64,000 nt of DNA, from NCBI RefSeq assembly GCF_900107275.1, contig NZ_FNPI01000016.1:1-64000 (forward strand), given 5' to 3'. Positions 36,278 to 44,883 of this stretch are shown here, in pieces. Origin of the DNA: Evansella caseinilytica. Its GTDB lineage: Bacteria; Bacillota; Bacilli; Bacillales; Salisediminibacteriaceae. A program made the translations under genes and the position numbers. The notes beneath the pieces were generated by a model, which saw only the letters and a list, made by a program, of their open reading frames with translations, did no database searches and was not told where the DNA came from. Position 1 is the stretch's first letter, and each line of letters opens with the position of its first letter.

Positions 36278-37060
36278 CTAGCGATCTTTGAAAACCGGCT
36301 GACGCTTTTCAAGAAATGCGACAATCCCTTCCTTTGCATCCGCGGTCACTGCCGTCTTTCCGAATTTCTCCGCTTCCGCGAGCTGTCCTTTTTCCGGCGA
36401 CAACTGATTGGCGGCTGTCACCAGCTCTAATGCGTGCTTCACGGAAACAGCCCCTTTTACCGCAAGCTTCTTCGCAAGCGCGGTCGCCTCGGCAAATAAA
36501 GCCTCTTCCGGAAAACTGCGGTTGGCAAGTCCCGATCGAACAGCTTCGGTGCCGGTTATCGGCTCGGATGTCAGGATCATTTCCGCTGCCTTTGCCTTAC
36601 CGACGAGTGCTGGCAGGCGCTGCGTTCCGGCAAAACCGGGGATCAGCCCGAGCTGAAGCTCCGGAAGACCTAATGTCGCATTTTCCGCCACAACGCGCAA
36701 ATGAGCTGCCAGCGCCAGCTCCAGACCACCGCCTAATGCTGCCCCGTGAATGACGGCAATTACCGGTTTTGGAAACGCTTCAATTTTATTGAATACTTCC
36801 TGCCCTTTCCTTGCCATCGTCTGAAACTGCGCTGCCGTTTCCACTGTCGTAAACTCTTTAATGTCTGCTCCTGCTGCAAAAAAACGTCCTTCGCCGCGAA
36901 GAAGGATCACTTTCACGCTGTTGTCCTGCTGCAGCTCGGCAAAGGCGGTTTCCAGCTCTCTCAACAGAGCCGAAGACAACGCGTTTGCCGGCGGGTTATT
37001 AAGGGATACATACGCAATGTTCTCCTCCGTTTTCCAATGAAGCAATGTATACTCAGCCAA
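36278..37060 (-). CDS. fadB: Enoyl-CoA hydratase, FadB type
   Basis: The 260-residue crotonase-fold enzyme hydrates 2-enoyl-CoA in beta-oxidation. The oxyanion-hole segments GRFFAAGADIKEF and GAALGGGLELALAAHLRV are present, and ELQLGLIPGFAGTQRLP carries the catalytic Glu region. The start is TTG at 37060, with AGGAGG 7 nt before it. It sits between fadR and etfB as in B. subtilis. Confidence 0.93.
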   Translation of the reverse strand: MAEYTLLHWKTEENIAYVSLNNPPANALSSALLRELETAFAELQQDNSVKVILLRGEGRFFAAGADIKEFTTVETAAQFQTMARKGQEVFNKIEAFPKPVIAVIHGAALGGGLELALAAHLRVVAENATLGLPELQLGLIPGFAGTQRLPALVGKAKAAEMILTSEPITGTEAVRSGLANRSFPEEALFAEATALAKKLAVKGAVSVKHALELVTAANQLSPEKGQLAEAEKFGKTAVTADAKEGIVAFLEKRQPVFKDR

Positions 37061-37172
37061 ATGATTTCCTCCTCTCCGGTTATCCTTCTGCCCAAACGGA
37101 CAGAAGGAAGCTGGAAATGTATATTTTCCGTCCGTTTCATGGAGCTGGTTGAAACATATTCACGAAACGACC

Positions 37173-37772
37173 TTATTCAGCAGCCGACGTTTTTTTCAAA
37201 CCGTTTAATAGCATTCGGTGCAACGGAGCCGCTGAAGATACAAGATCAAATTTATGATCCTTCATCACCCAGTTGGTCACGACTTCATCGATAGCGCCGA
37301 AAATAATTTGCCTAGCAAGACGGATATCGATGTCTTCCGAGAAATAGCTGGTTTCTGCTCCTTCCGCCAATATCGAATCAATTAGCCGCAAATAGCCTTT
37401 TAGCACCTCATTGATCCGTGTCCTGAGCGCAAGGTTGGACTGCCTTAATTCAAGCTGGGTTACAATTGCCATATAATGGTCGTCCGCCAAATTTTTCAAA
37501 TGCATTTCGATCAGAACGAACAGCTTTTCTTCAACGGACATGCTTCCGTTTATTTGCTCAGAAATTTTTTGCACGAACGAGCCCATTTTTTCCTCAAAAA
37601 GGGAAATTAAGATGTCTTCTTTATTTTTGAAATACAGGTAAATCGTCCCGTCCGCAACACCTGCTTCCTTGGCGATTTTGGAAACTTGCGAATTGTGGTA
37701 CCCGTTCTCCGCAATCACTTTTACGGCAGCATCAATAATTAGTTCGAATTTTTTGCCTCTCTTTTTTGCCAT
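37173..37772 (-). CDS. fadR: FadR, TetR-family repressor of fatty acid degradation
   Basis: The 199-residue repressor has an N-terminal helix-turn-helix (SQVSKIAKEAGVADGTIYLY, then FKNKEDILISLF) almost identical to B. subtilis FadR, and a ligand domain that senses long-chain acyl-CoA. I start it at MAKKRGKKF (37772). A perfect operator lies 33 bp upstream, so it should repress itself and the genes behind it (fadB, etfB, etfA). Confidence 0.93.
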   Translation of the reverse strand: MAKKRGKKFELIIDAAVKVIAENGYHNSQVSKIAKEAGVADGTIYLYFKNKEDILISLFEEKMGSFVQKISEQINGSMSVEEKLFVLIEMHLKNLADDHYMAIVTQLELRQSNLALRTRINEVLKGYLRLIDSILAEGAETSYFSEDIDIRLARQIIFGAIDEVVTNWVMKDHKFDLVSSAAPLHRMLLNGLKKTSAAE

Positions 37773-37805
37773 CTTCTCATCACTTCCTACTTTCATTGCC
37801 ACAAA

Positions 37806-37825
37806 ATGAATGATGACTCATTCAT
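37806..37825. promoter_or_regulatory. FadR operator before fadR
   Basis: ATGAATGATGACTCATTCAT is a 20-bp palindrome matching the Bacillus FadR consensus (TGAATGA, 4 bp, TCATTCA) at both half-sites. It implies autoregulation of the fadR-fadB-etfB-etfA unit. Confidence 0.85.
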
Positions 37826-37892
37826 ATTTTTATTATATTGTATTGTATCCTTTGCTTTCTGTCAAATGGCGGTTGATCCAAAAATTTTTCTA

Positions 37893-38098
37893 AAAGAGCG
37901 TGTTCAAAAAGGCAATGGTTCCGCACGATGCGCCCAATTCCGCTTAAGTACTACTCACGTCCTGTGAGTAACAGCGGAATGTCGTCATCCTGACTCTGAG
38001 AAAACCACTCACAGCCGGCCTGAAAAGAATGCATCGGCTCCACCCATTGCTTCGTGTTTGTTCAAAAAGATAAAAACCGATCTTTTTGAACAAACACT
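37893..38098 (-). repeat. Dispersed hairpin repeat, copy 5
   Basis: Intermediate form between fadR and lcfA, starting AAAGAGCGTGTTCAAAAAGG and ending in the hairpin GTGTTTGTTCAAAAAGAT / ATCTTTTTGAACAAACAC. It includes the CTCACGTCCTGTGAGTAACA segment found in the long copies. It lies about 100 bp past the lcfA stop on the minus strand. Confidence 0.8.
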
Positions 38099-38200
38099 AA
38101 AAAGGTTGTCGCATTGAAACGTAAGTAAAAACGAGATTGTTTGTTTTTGTCAAAGGCGGTCCAGAGAAATACAGCCTGGCTTCTGGAACCTCCATTGCTG

Positions 38201-39913
38201 TTAACTGCTTTTCTTTGCTTTGCTGCCCGCTTTGGCAAGCCGTTCTTCTTCCTCAATCAGCACGCGTCGCAACACTTTACCAACCATTGTTTTTGGCAGC
38301 TCCGAGCGGAACTCATAGATGCGCGGGACTTTGTAAGCCGACAAATGCTTCCGGCAAAACTCATCGAGCTCCTTCTCTGTGGCTTGGCAGCCTTCCTTCA
38401 AAACAATGAAGGCTTTCACCGTTTCGCCGCGGTACGGATCAGGCACGCCGATGGCAACAACTTCCTGAATCGCTTCGTGCTCGTAGAGAACTTCTTCTAT
38501 TTCCCTCGGATAAATATTAAAGCCTCCAGCAAGAATCATGTCTTTTTTGCGGTCGACGATATAGAAAAATCCCTCTTCATCCATATACCCCATATCTCCA
38601 GTCAGCAGCCAGCCGTCATGAAATACCGCCTCTGTATCTTCCGGCCGGTTCCAATACCCCTTCATTACCTGGGGACCGCGGATCATCAGTTCTCCCACCT
38701 CGCCAGGCTCCGCCTCCTCCCCCGTCTCTGCAGATAAGATAGCGACATCCGTATCAGGCCACGGAAGGCCGATGCTTCCAGCCGGGCGTTTTCCCCACAT
38801 TAAGTTGAAATGGGTGACCGGTGAAGCTTCCGTTAATCCGAAGCCCTCCGACAGCCTTCCGACAGTCAATGCCTCAAAGCGCTGCTGTACTTCAAGAGGC
38901 AAAGGAGCCGAGCCGCTGATACAGAGCTTCACTGAAGATAAATCGTATTTTTGAACATCCTTATTGTTGATAAGACCGATATACATCGTCGGCGCTCCAG
39001 GAAAAACAGTTATTTTTTCTCTCTCGATCACCTTCAATACTTGCTTCGCATCAAACTTCGGAAGGATGACCATTTTTGAACCGTCCATGACGGAAAAATT
39101 CATTCCAACCGTCATGCCGTAGACATGGAAAAAAGGTAGCGCGCATAAAATCACTTCATTCCCGTGGTCAATTTGGTACATCCAGCGAATGCACTGGGTT
39201 GTATTTGCAACGAGATTAAAGTGGGTAAGCATCACTCCCTTGGCGGCACCCGTCGTTCCTCCGGTATACTGGAGAAGCGCCAGATCATTTTTTGCATCCA
39301 CATCCAACGGAATTTTATCCGGAGCGGCTGTTTTGATCAGCTTGGTAAAGGAGTGGGTTTTGCTGTTGAACTTCACTTCCACTTTAAAAGCATATTTTTT
39401 CTTTTGAACGAACGGGTACATCAGATTTTTCGGAAATGGCAGGTAATCCTTTATTTCCGTCACAATAACATGTTCCAGCTTCGTTTTGTTAAAGATATTC
39501 ATGATGCGCGGATAAACTAAATCCATACAGACAATAACTTTTGCTCCGGAATCTACCATCTGATGCTCTATTTCCCGCTCCACATACAGCGGATTCGTCT
39601 GAACAACGACGGCTCCGGTCATCAATGTGCCGTAATAGCTGATGACCGATTGCGGAGAATTTGCCAGCATTATCGCTACTCGATCCCCTTTTACTACCCC
39701 TAGTTTCCGCAGGCTGTTTGCAAAACGAAGCGCCTCGTCATAGACTTCGCTGAACGTCATTTCTTTCCCCATGAAATGAAGCAACGTTTTGTCCGGCGTT
39801 TGTTGAGCACCTGCTTTCAAATACTCCTGCAACGGCTTTTCATCATATTCGATATGAACCGGGATCTCAGCAGGATAATGTTCCAACCATGGACGTTTAA
39901 CTGCTTCCTCCAT
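38201..39913 (-). CDS. lcfA: Long-chain fatty acid-CoA ligase, copy 1
   Basis: The 570-residue AMP-forming enzyme activates fatty acids with ATP and CoA. The nucleotide motif YTGGTTGAAKGVMLTH, the hinge region GWLLTGDMGYMDEEGFFYIV and VDRKKDMILAGGFNIYPREI are intact. AAGGAGG precedes the ATG. It is adjacent to fadR as in B. subtilis lcfA-fadR. A second paralogue lies directly upstream, separated by repeat copy 6. A cre-like box lies 64 bp before the start. Confidence 0.94.
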   Translation of the reverse strand: MEEAVKRPWLEHYPAEIPVHIEYDEKPLQEYLKAGAQQTPDKTLLHFMGKEMTFSEVYDEALRFANSLRKLGVVKGDRVAIMLANSPQSVISYYGTLMTGAVVVQTNPLYVEREIEHQMVDSGAKVIVCMDLVYPRIMNIFNKTKLEHVIVTEIKDYLPFPKNLMYPFVQKKKYAFKVEVKFNSKTHSFTKLIKTAAPDKIPLDVDAKNDLALLQYTGGTTGAAKGVMLTHFNLVANTTQCIRWMYQIDHGNEVILCALPFFHVYGMTVGMNFSVMDGSKMVILPKFDAKQVLKVIEREKITVFPGAPTMYIGLINNKDVQKYDLSSVKLCISGSAPLPLEVQQRFEALTVGRLSEGFGLTEASPVTHFNLMWGKRPAGSIGLPWPDTDVAILSAETGEEAEPGEVGELMIRGPQVMKGYWNRPEDTEAVFHDGWLLTGDMGYMDEEGFFYIVDRKKDMILAGGFNIYPREIEEVLYEHEAIQEVVAIGVPDPYRGETVKAFIVLKEGCQATEKELDEFCRKHLSAYKVPRIYEFRSELPKTMVGKVLRRVLIEEEERLAKAGSKAKKSS

Positions 39914-39976
39914 GAAATTCCTCCTTCGTCTCTCCTTTCCTAAGAGACATTCAAACCCCTCTACATGCTATTTTAA

Positions 39977-39990
39977 TGAAATCGTTTCCA
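39977..39990. promoter_or_regulatory. cre-like site before lcfA copy 1
   Basis: TGAAATCGTTTCCA differs at one position from the CcpA-binding consensus TGWNANCGNTNWCA. Carbon catabolite repression of lcfA is known in B. subtilis, so this is a reasonable candidate. Confidence 0.5.
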
Positions 39991-40032
39991 AAAGGAAATG
40001 ATTTTGTGTCAATTTTTTAAATTTTTTTATAA

Positions 40033-40270
40033 GTGTTTGTTCAAAAAGATCGTTTTTTATCTTTTTGAACAAACACAAAGTAACAAGCCATTCTTCACTG
40101 AGAAGCTGTGAGCTGTCTCATTGTGCCATTGCGCGCGATGGCACTTGGATCGACTTCAGTGAAATACTGGAAGAGGAAGAGACAAGGAGTGACGCCGATG
40201 CATTCTTTTCAGTAGGCTATGAGCAGGTTTCTCGTAGCCTATGCATCGAGCGGAACCATTGCCTTTTCTA
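40033..40270 (+). repeat. Dispersed hairpin repeat, copy 6
   Basis: Opposite orientation to copies 2-5: the hairpin GTGTTTGTTCAAAAAGAT comes first at 40033, then the GTGCCATTGCGCGCGATGGC segment, and the end GAGCGGAACCATTGCCTTTT. It separates the two lcfA paralogues. Confidence 0.75.
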
Positions 40271-40346
40271 CAACTGTTTGTTCAAAATCTTCTTCAGTAA
40301 AAAAAGAAGGCTTCCACCTTCTGAACATGTTGCCTTCTGCAGCAGC

Positions 40347-42053
40347 TTATTTTTGTTCACCGACAGCTTCTGTTATCTTTTGTCTTTCTTCTTCCACAAG
40401 CACCCGCCGGAGAATTTTTCCGACCATCGTTTTCGGCAGCTCTTCCCTGAACTCATACAGCCTCGGAATCTTATATGCTGCCAGATGCTTGCGGCTGAAC
40501 TCCTCCAGCTCCTTTTCGGTGACGTTTTTCCCCTCTTTTAAGACGATAAACGCTTTTACTGTCTCCCCGCGGTATGGGTCGGGAACACCGATGATACAAA
40601 CTTCCTGAATCGCTTCATGTTCATAAAGGACTTCTTCGATTTCCCGGGGGTAGATATTAAACCCACCGGCAATGATCATGTCTTTTTTGCGGTCAACGAC
40701 GTAAAAAAAGCCGTCTTCGTCCATGTAGCCCATGTCTCCCGAAAGAAACCACTCCTCCTTAAAGGCTGCTTCCGTATCTTCCGGTCGCTTCCAGTAGCCT
40801 TTCATCACTTGCGGACCTTTAATGATGATTTCACCAATTTCATGCGGCCCTGCTGGTTCCCCGGTTTCAGCGGATAAAACGGCAACCTCCGTATCCGGCC
40901 AAGGAATCCCAATGCTTCCTGTTTTCCGCTTACCCCAGATCAAATTGGAAACGGCGATTGGAGAAGTTTCCGTCAGCCCGTAGCCTTCCACAAGGCGACC
41001 GCTTGTAATTTCCTCAAACTGATTTTGCACTTCCACAGGCAGTGGTGCAGATCCGCTGACGCAAGCTTTGATAGAAGATAGATCGTGTTTTGGAAGATCG
41101 GGATGATTTAACAGGCCGATATACATTGTCGGCGCCCCTGGATAAATCGTTGCTTTATGCTTTTCGATCGCTTTCAAAATCGATTTCGGGTCAAATTTCG
41201 GTACGATAATCATCTTGAATCCCATCCGGATCGATAAATTCATAACCGCTGTCATGCCGTAGACGTGAAAAAAAGGCAACGCAGCAAGAATGACTTCTTC
41301 CCCTTCTTCTATCTTGTACATCCATTCCTGACACTGCTGGGTATTGACAACGAGATTGTAGTGCGTCAGCATGACACCTTTCGCCGGCCCCGTCGTTCCG
41401 CCTGTATATTGAAGCAAAGCAATGTCTTCCAGCGGATTGATGTCCTGCTTCACTTCCAGCGGCGCACCTTCATAAATAAAATCGACAAACGAATGCAAGC
41501 GGTCGTTGTACGCCAACTGAACTTTGATCCCTGTATTTTTCTTTTGAATAAAAGGATAGATCAAGTTTTTAGGAAAGGGGAGATAATCTTTTATTCCCGT
41601 GACGATAATGTGCTCCAATTTTGTCTTCTCCTTCACTTTCGCCACTCGCGGATACACTAAATCCAAACAAATCATGACTTTTGCACCGGAATCGTTCATC
41701 TGGTGTTCAATTTCCCGTTCCACATATAATGGATTCGTTTGGACGACGATGGCTCCTGCAAACAGCGCGCCGTAATAGGAAATGACAGCTTGCGGTGAGT
41801 TGGCAAGCATGATCGCCACCCGGTCCCCTTCCTTGACACCGATGGAACGAAGCCTGTCGGCTAGCCTTAGCGCCGAATCATATACGTCCCTGTACGTCAT
41901 TGCTTTTCCCATAAAATCCAGTGCGTCTTTTTCCGGAAATTTTTCTGCCGCGCTCTTTAAATAGCTTTGAAGCGATTTGTTTTCATATTCGATCGTCGCC
42001 GGAATTTCTTCCGGATAATGCTTCAGCCACGGCTTTTCTGTTAATGTCACCAC
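40347..42053 (-). CDS. Long-chain fatty acid-CoA ligase, copy 2
   Basis: The 568-residue paralogue of the previous ligase has the same motifs (YTGGTTGPAKGVMLTH, GWP-free variant EEWFLSGDMGYMDEDGFFYV, VDRKKDMIIAGGFNIYPREI). The start is GTG at 42053, with GGAGG 8 nt before it. The two copies match almost throughout, including the N-terminal PWLxHYPxEIP. Tandem duplication may separate chain-length ranges or control. A FadR-like box lies upstream. Confidence 0.92.
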   Translation of the reverse strand: MVTLTEKPWLKHYPEEIPATIEYENKSLQSYLKSAAEKFPEKDALDFMGKAMTYRDVYDSALRLADRLRSIGVKEGDRVAIMLANSPQAVISYYGALFAGAIVVQTNPLYVEREIEHQMNDSGAKVMICLDLVYPRVAKVKEKTKLEHIIVTGIKDYLPFPKNLIYPFIQKKNTGIKVQLAYNDRLHSFVDFIYEGAPLEVKQDINPLEDIALLQYTGGTTGPAKGVMLTHYNLVVNTQQCQEWMYKIEEGEEVILAALPFFHVYGMTAVMNLSIRMGFKMIIVPKFDPKSILKAIEKHKATIYPGAPTMYIGLLNHPDLPKHDLSSIKACVSGSAPLPVEVQNQFEEITSGRLVEGYGLTETSPIAVSNLIWGKRKTGSIGIPWPDTEVAVLSAETGEPAGPHEIGEIIIKGPQVMKGYWKRPEDTEAAFKEEWFLSGDMGYMDEDGFFYVVDRKKDMIIAGGFNIYPREIEEVLYEHEAIQEVCIIGVPDPYRGETVKAFIVLKEGKNVTEKELEEFSRKHLAAYKIPRLYEFREELPKTMVGKILRRVLVEEERQKITEAVGEQK

Positions 42054-42173
42054 ATCCTGAACCTCCCTTTTTTTTATTCGCTCTCTCTATTGAACACACT
42101 AAGAAATTCGATGAAAAAGCTCTGTATAATCGTTTAATTTTTCATCGGCAGGGCATTCTCCTCTTACTAACAT

Positions 42174-42193
42174 TGTAATGAAAACGCATTCAA
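42174..42193. promoter_or_regulatory. Imperfect FadR-type operator before lcfA copy 2
   Basis: On the minus strand TTGAATGCGTTTTCATTACA keeps most of both FadR half-sites. It overlaps a possible promoter with TACAAT (minus strand, inside the site), so repression is plausible. Confidence 0.5.
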
Positions 42194-42390
42194 ATGGGAA
42201 CATATTTATTATAATTTTTTGAATTTTTCGCATTGGGCTTTATGCGTTAAGCTTTTTTTAATAGTGTCTTTATTTTAAAAAGGAAGGACGACAGGATCGA
42301 GCAGCGCAGCATATGCACGTAAGCAGCCCAGTGACAACGCAACAATGAGATTCACAGGCGTTTTCCCCGGACTTTTTGAACTTCTTCTAT

Positions 42391-42428
42391 AAAAAAACAG
42401 CAATCACTCAGCGCGCATATGAGTGACC
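42391..42428 (-). terminator. Terminator after the flavoprotein gene
   Basis: On the minus strand TCACTCA (42426-42420) pairs with TGAGTGA (42410-42404), followed by a T run opposite A7 at 42391-42397. In 42194-42390 I see nothing else. Confidence 0.65.
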
Positions 42429-42499
42429 ACTGCCCTTTATCCCAACACCATGCATTCCACTCTCCTTTGGAACCAGCCCTCAAAAAAGTGGCTGTTTAT

Positions 42500-44380
42500 T
42501 TATAAATTTCGAGCAACGAAATAGGCTTCCCGTGTTGCATCCAGAACATTTCTTGGTTGATTCGCATCACCCACAACAAATGTATCCGGTACTATACCAT
42601 AGAAGGATTCCAGTAATGATTTATTTGCGCGCATTCCTGCAGAAATGATTACAGTGCTGGCAGGAATAAATTTTTCTTTTCCATTTTCCAAATAAACGAC
42701 TCCATCATTTTTTACTTCTTTACAGAAAGAATTCAGCTTCCAATCTAATGTCGGTTCCTTAACCATCGTCTGCCTCAAAGCAACCCTGTAAAGATGGTTT
42801 CCATTTGTTGCAAGTTTATCGTTCCCTTCCAGTATAGTAACTTTCTTTTCCTTTCTCGCTAATTCAACACCAAGCTCACAGCCCGTAGAACCACCACCAA
42901 TGATAACAACATCATTTGTCAGAGCATCCAGTTTATCGTATACATCCAATGCCTGAAACACATGGGATTTATCCACTCCCTTTATTGGTGGTGTGAAAGG
43001 TTTTGCGCCAATAGCAATAATGAGCGCGTCCGGAGCTAATCTTTTTACATATTCAGGTGTTGCCTCTATGTTTGTTCTTACAATAATCGCAGACTTATTA
43101 ATCTGGTTAATTAAATACTTCATGTAATTATATAAATCTACTTTTAACGCTTCATAGGCAGAATACCGTAACGCTCCACCTAGTTCGCCCTCTTTTTCAA
43201 GAAGAATTACTTCATGCCCTCTTTCCGCTGCCACTAATGCCGCCTTCATTCCCCCCGGACCACCGCCAATAATGACAACTCGTTTTTGTTTTTTTGCCAA
43301 CGAAAGTTCCAAAGGGACTAAATGAGGTCTAGTATATCTTGGGTTTACCGAGCAGCCGACATTTTTTCTCTCTGTGGAAATATGGTAGCAATATTGACAA
43401 CGTAAGCAAGGGACAATATCATCATCTCTTCCTTCTTTAGCCTTCTGCGGCCAGAAGGGGTCCGCGATAAGCGGTCTGCCCAATGCTATAAAGTCAGCTT
43501 TATCCTGGGCGATAATTGACTCTGCCTCTTCAGGACTCATTATTGCACCAACAACCGATACAACAATATCCACATGCCTTTTAACTTCAGCAGCCCAATC
43601 AACATTTGGCATATGCTCTTTAAAAATGGTTGGGGCCATATGAACGTTTCCTTCATGATTAATATCCAGACCAGCCGATATGTTCACCATATCAATTTTA
43701 TCCTCAATCAATTTCAAAAAGCGCAAGACATCTTTAAACTCTATAGATCCTTCCACACATTCTGAAGCGCTAATGCGCATATCAATGACAAAATCAGGAC
43801 CTACCGCTTCGCGTACCTTATCAACAATCATCTTCGGAAATTTTGCTCTATTTTCAAACGAACCGCCGTATTCATCGGTCCTGTTATTAAATAACGGGGA
43901 TAAAAATTGTGCTGGCAGCCAACCATGAGCAAAGTGAAGCATTACCATGTCAAAGCCCATTTCCTTTGCCTTTTTTGCTGTTTCAGCCCAATCACTGGTC
44001 ACTTCCTCCATCATCGCTTCATCCATCGCCCTTACTTCTGTACCGTCCTTTCGAGTAAAACCGACTGGCCCGATCGCATAATCATCCACGCGGGCATATT
44101 GTCCAGCATGTATAATCTCTAAGGATGCTTTTGCCCCTGCCTGCTGGGCAATAACGACTCGTTCCTTTGTTCCTTCTCTCTCGTACTTATCAAAGATATA
44201 CGGATCATCAGGTTTAGAATAGCTTGCTCTCTTTCTACTAGCATTCACACTGCCAGTTACAATTACCCCCGCTCCACCAATTGCCTTATCATTATATGGG
44301 CCTGCCGGTGTTGCAATAATTCTGTTATTAATGATTGTATTTTTAATTCTGATTGGTTTAAAAAGATTAGGGAATTTCAT
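42500..44380 (-). CDS. Old Yellow Enzyme-type FMN/FAD/4Fe-4S oxidoreductase
   Basis: The 626-residue protein resembles 2,4-dienoyl-CoA reductase, 2-enoate reductase and the BaiCD/BaiH enzymes. The N-terminal barrel (about 1-330) binds FMN, with LHFAHGWLPAQFLSPLFNNR. A [4Fe-4S] site follows in PCLRCQYC and NVGCSVNP. The C-terminal half has two dinucleotide motifs, VVIIGGGPGGMKAALVAAER and VIIGGGSTGCELGVELA. It probably reduces an activated C=C bond with NAD(P)H. I start it at ATG 44380 after GGAAGGTG. The substrate is unknown. It is not part of the B. subtilis order, so probably an insertion. Confidence 0.88.
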   Translation of the reverse strand: MKFPNLFKPIRIKNTIINNRIIATPAGPYNDKAIGGAGVIVTGSVNASRKRASYSKPDDPYIFDKYEREGTKERVVIAQQAGAKASLEIIHAGQYARVDDYAIGPVGFTRKDGTEVRAMDEAMMEEVTSDWAETAKKAKEMGFDMVMLHFAHGWLPAQFLSPLFNNRTDEYGGSFENRAKFPKMIVDKVREAVGPDFVIDMRISASECVEGSIEFKDVLRFLKLIEDKIDMVNISAGLDINHEGNVHMAPTIFKEHMPNVDWAAEVKRHVDIVVSVVGAIMSPEEAESIIAQDKADFIALGRPLIADPFWPQKAKEGRDDDIVPCLRCQYCYHISTERKNVGCSVNPRYTRPHLVPLELSLAKKQKRVVIIGGGPGGMKAALVAAERGHEVILLEKEGELGGALRYSAYEALKVDLYNYMKYLINQINKSAIIVRTNIEATPEYVKRLAPDALIIAIGAKPFTPPIKGVDKSHVFQALDVYDKLDALTNDVVIIGGGSTGCELGVELARKEKKVTILEGNDKLATNGNHLYRVALRQTMVKEPTLDWKLNSFCKEVKNDGVVYLENGKEKFIPASTVIISAGMRANKSLLESFYGIVPDTFVVGDANQPRNVLDATREAYFVARNL

Positions 44381-44464
44381 AACTGCACCTTCCATTCGTG
44401 AAAATATACTCTCTGCTGTAACGCTGGATAATTTGAAGTCCACATTTCTAGTGAACATTTACTT

Positions 44465-44830
44465 AAAGAGCGTGTTCAAAAAGGCAATGGTTCCGCTCGA
44501 TGCGCCCCAATTCCGCCTAATTACTGCTCACGTCCTGCATCTGCGGTTACTCGATGCAAATTTACTCGATGAAGCCACATTCAGGTTGCATTTGTGAGCA
44601 ACGTCGAAATGTCGTCATCCTGACTCCAGAAAACCACCCACAGCCGGCCTGAAAAGAATGCATCGGCTCCACTCCATTGTCTCTTTCTCTGCTAGTATTG
44701 CGCAGAGGCTCATCCAAGTACCATCGCCCGCGATGGCACTATGAGACAACTCGCAGCTTCTCAGTGAAGCCCGGCTCGTTGCATCGTGTTTGTTCAAAAA
44801 GACAAAAACCGATCTTTTTGAACAAACACT
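44465..44830 (-). repeat. Dispersed hairpin repeat, copy 7
   Basis: Long form like copy 3: AAAGAGCGTGTTCAAAAAGG at the left, CTCACGTCCTGCATCTGCGG and ACCATCGCCCGCGATGGCAC inside, and the terminal hairpin ending at 44830. It separates the flavoprotein and PTS genes. Confidence 0.8.
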
Positions 44831-44883
44831 CAAAACAGATTACCTGGCAATCACATTGATCATTTCATCCTCGACATAACAGT

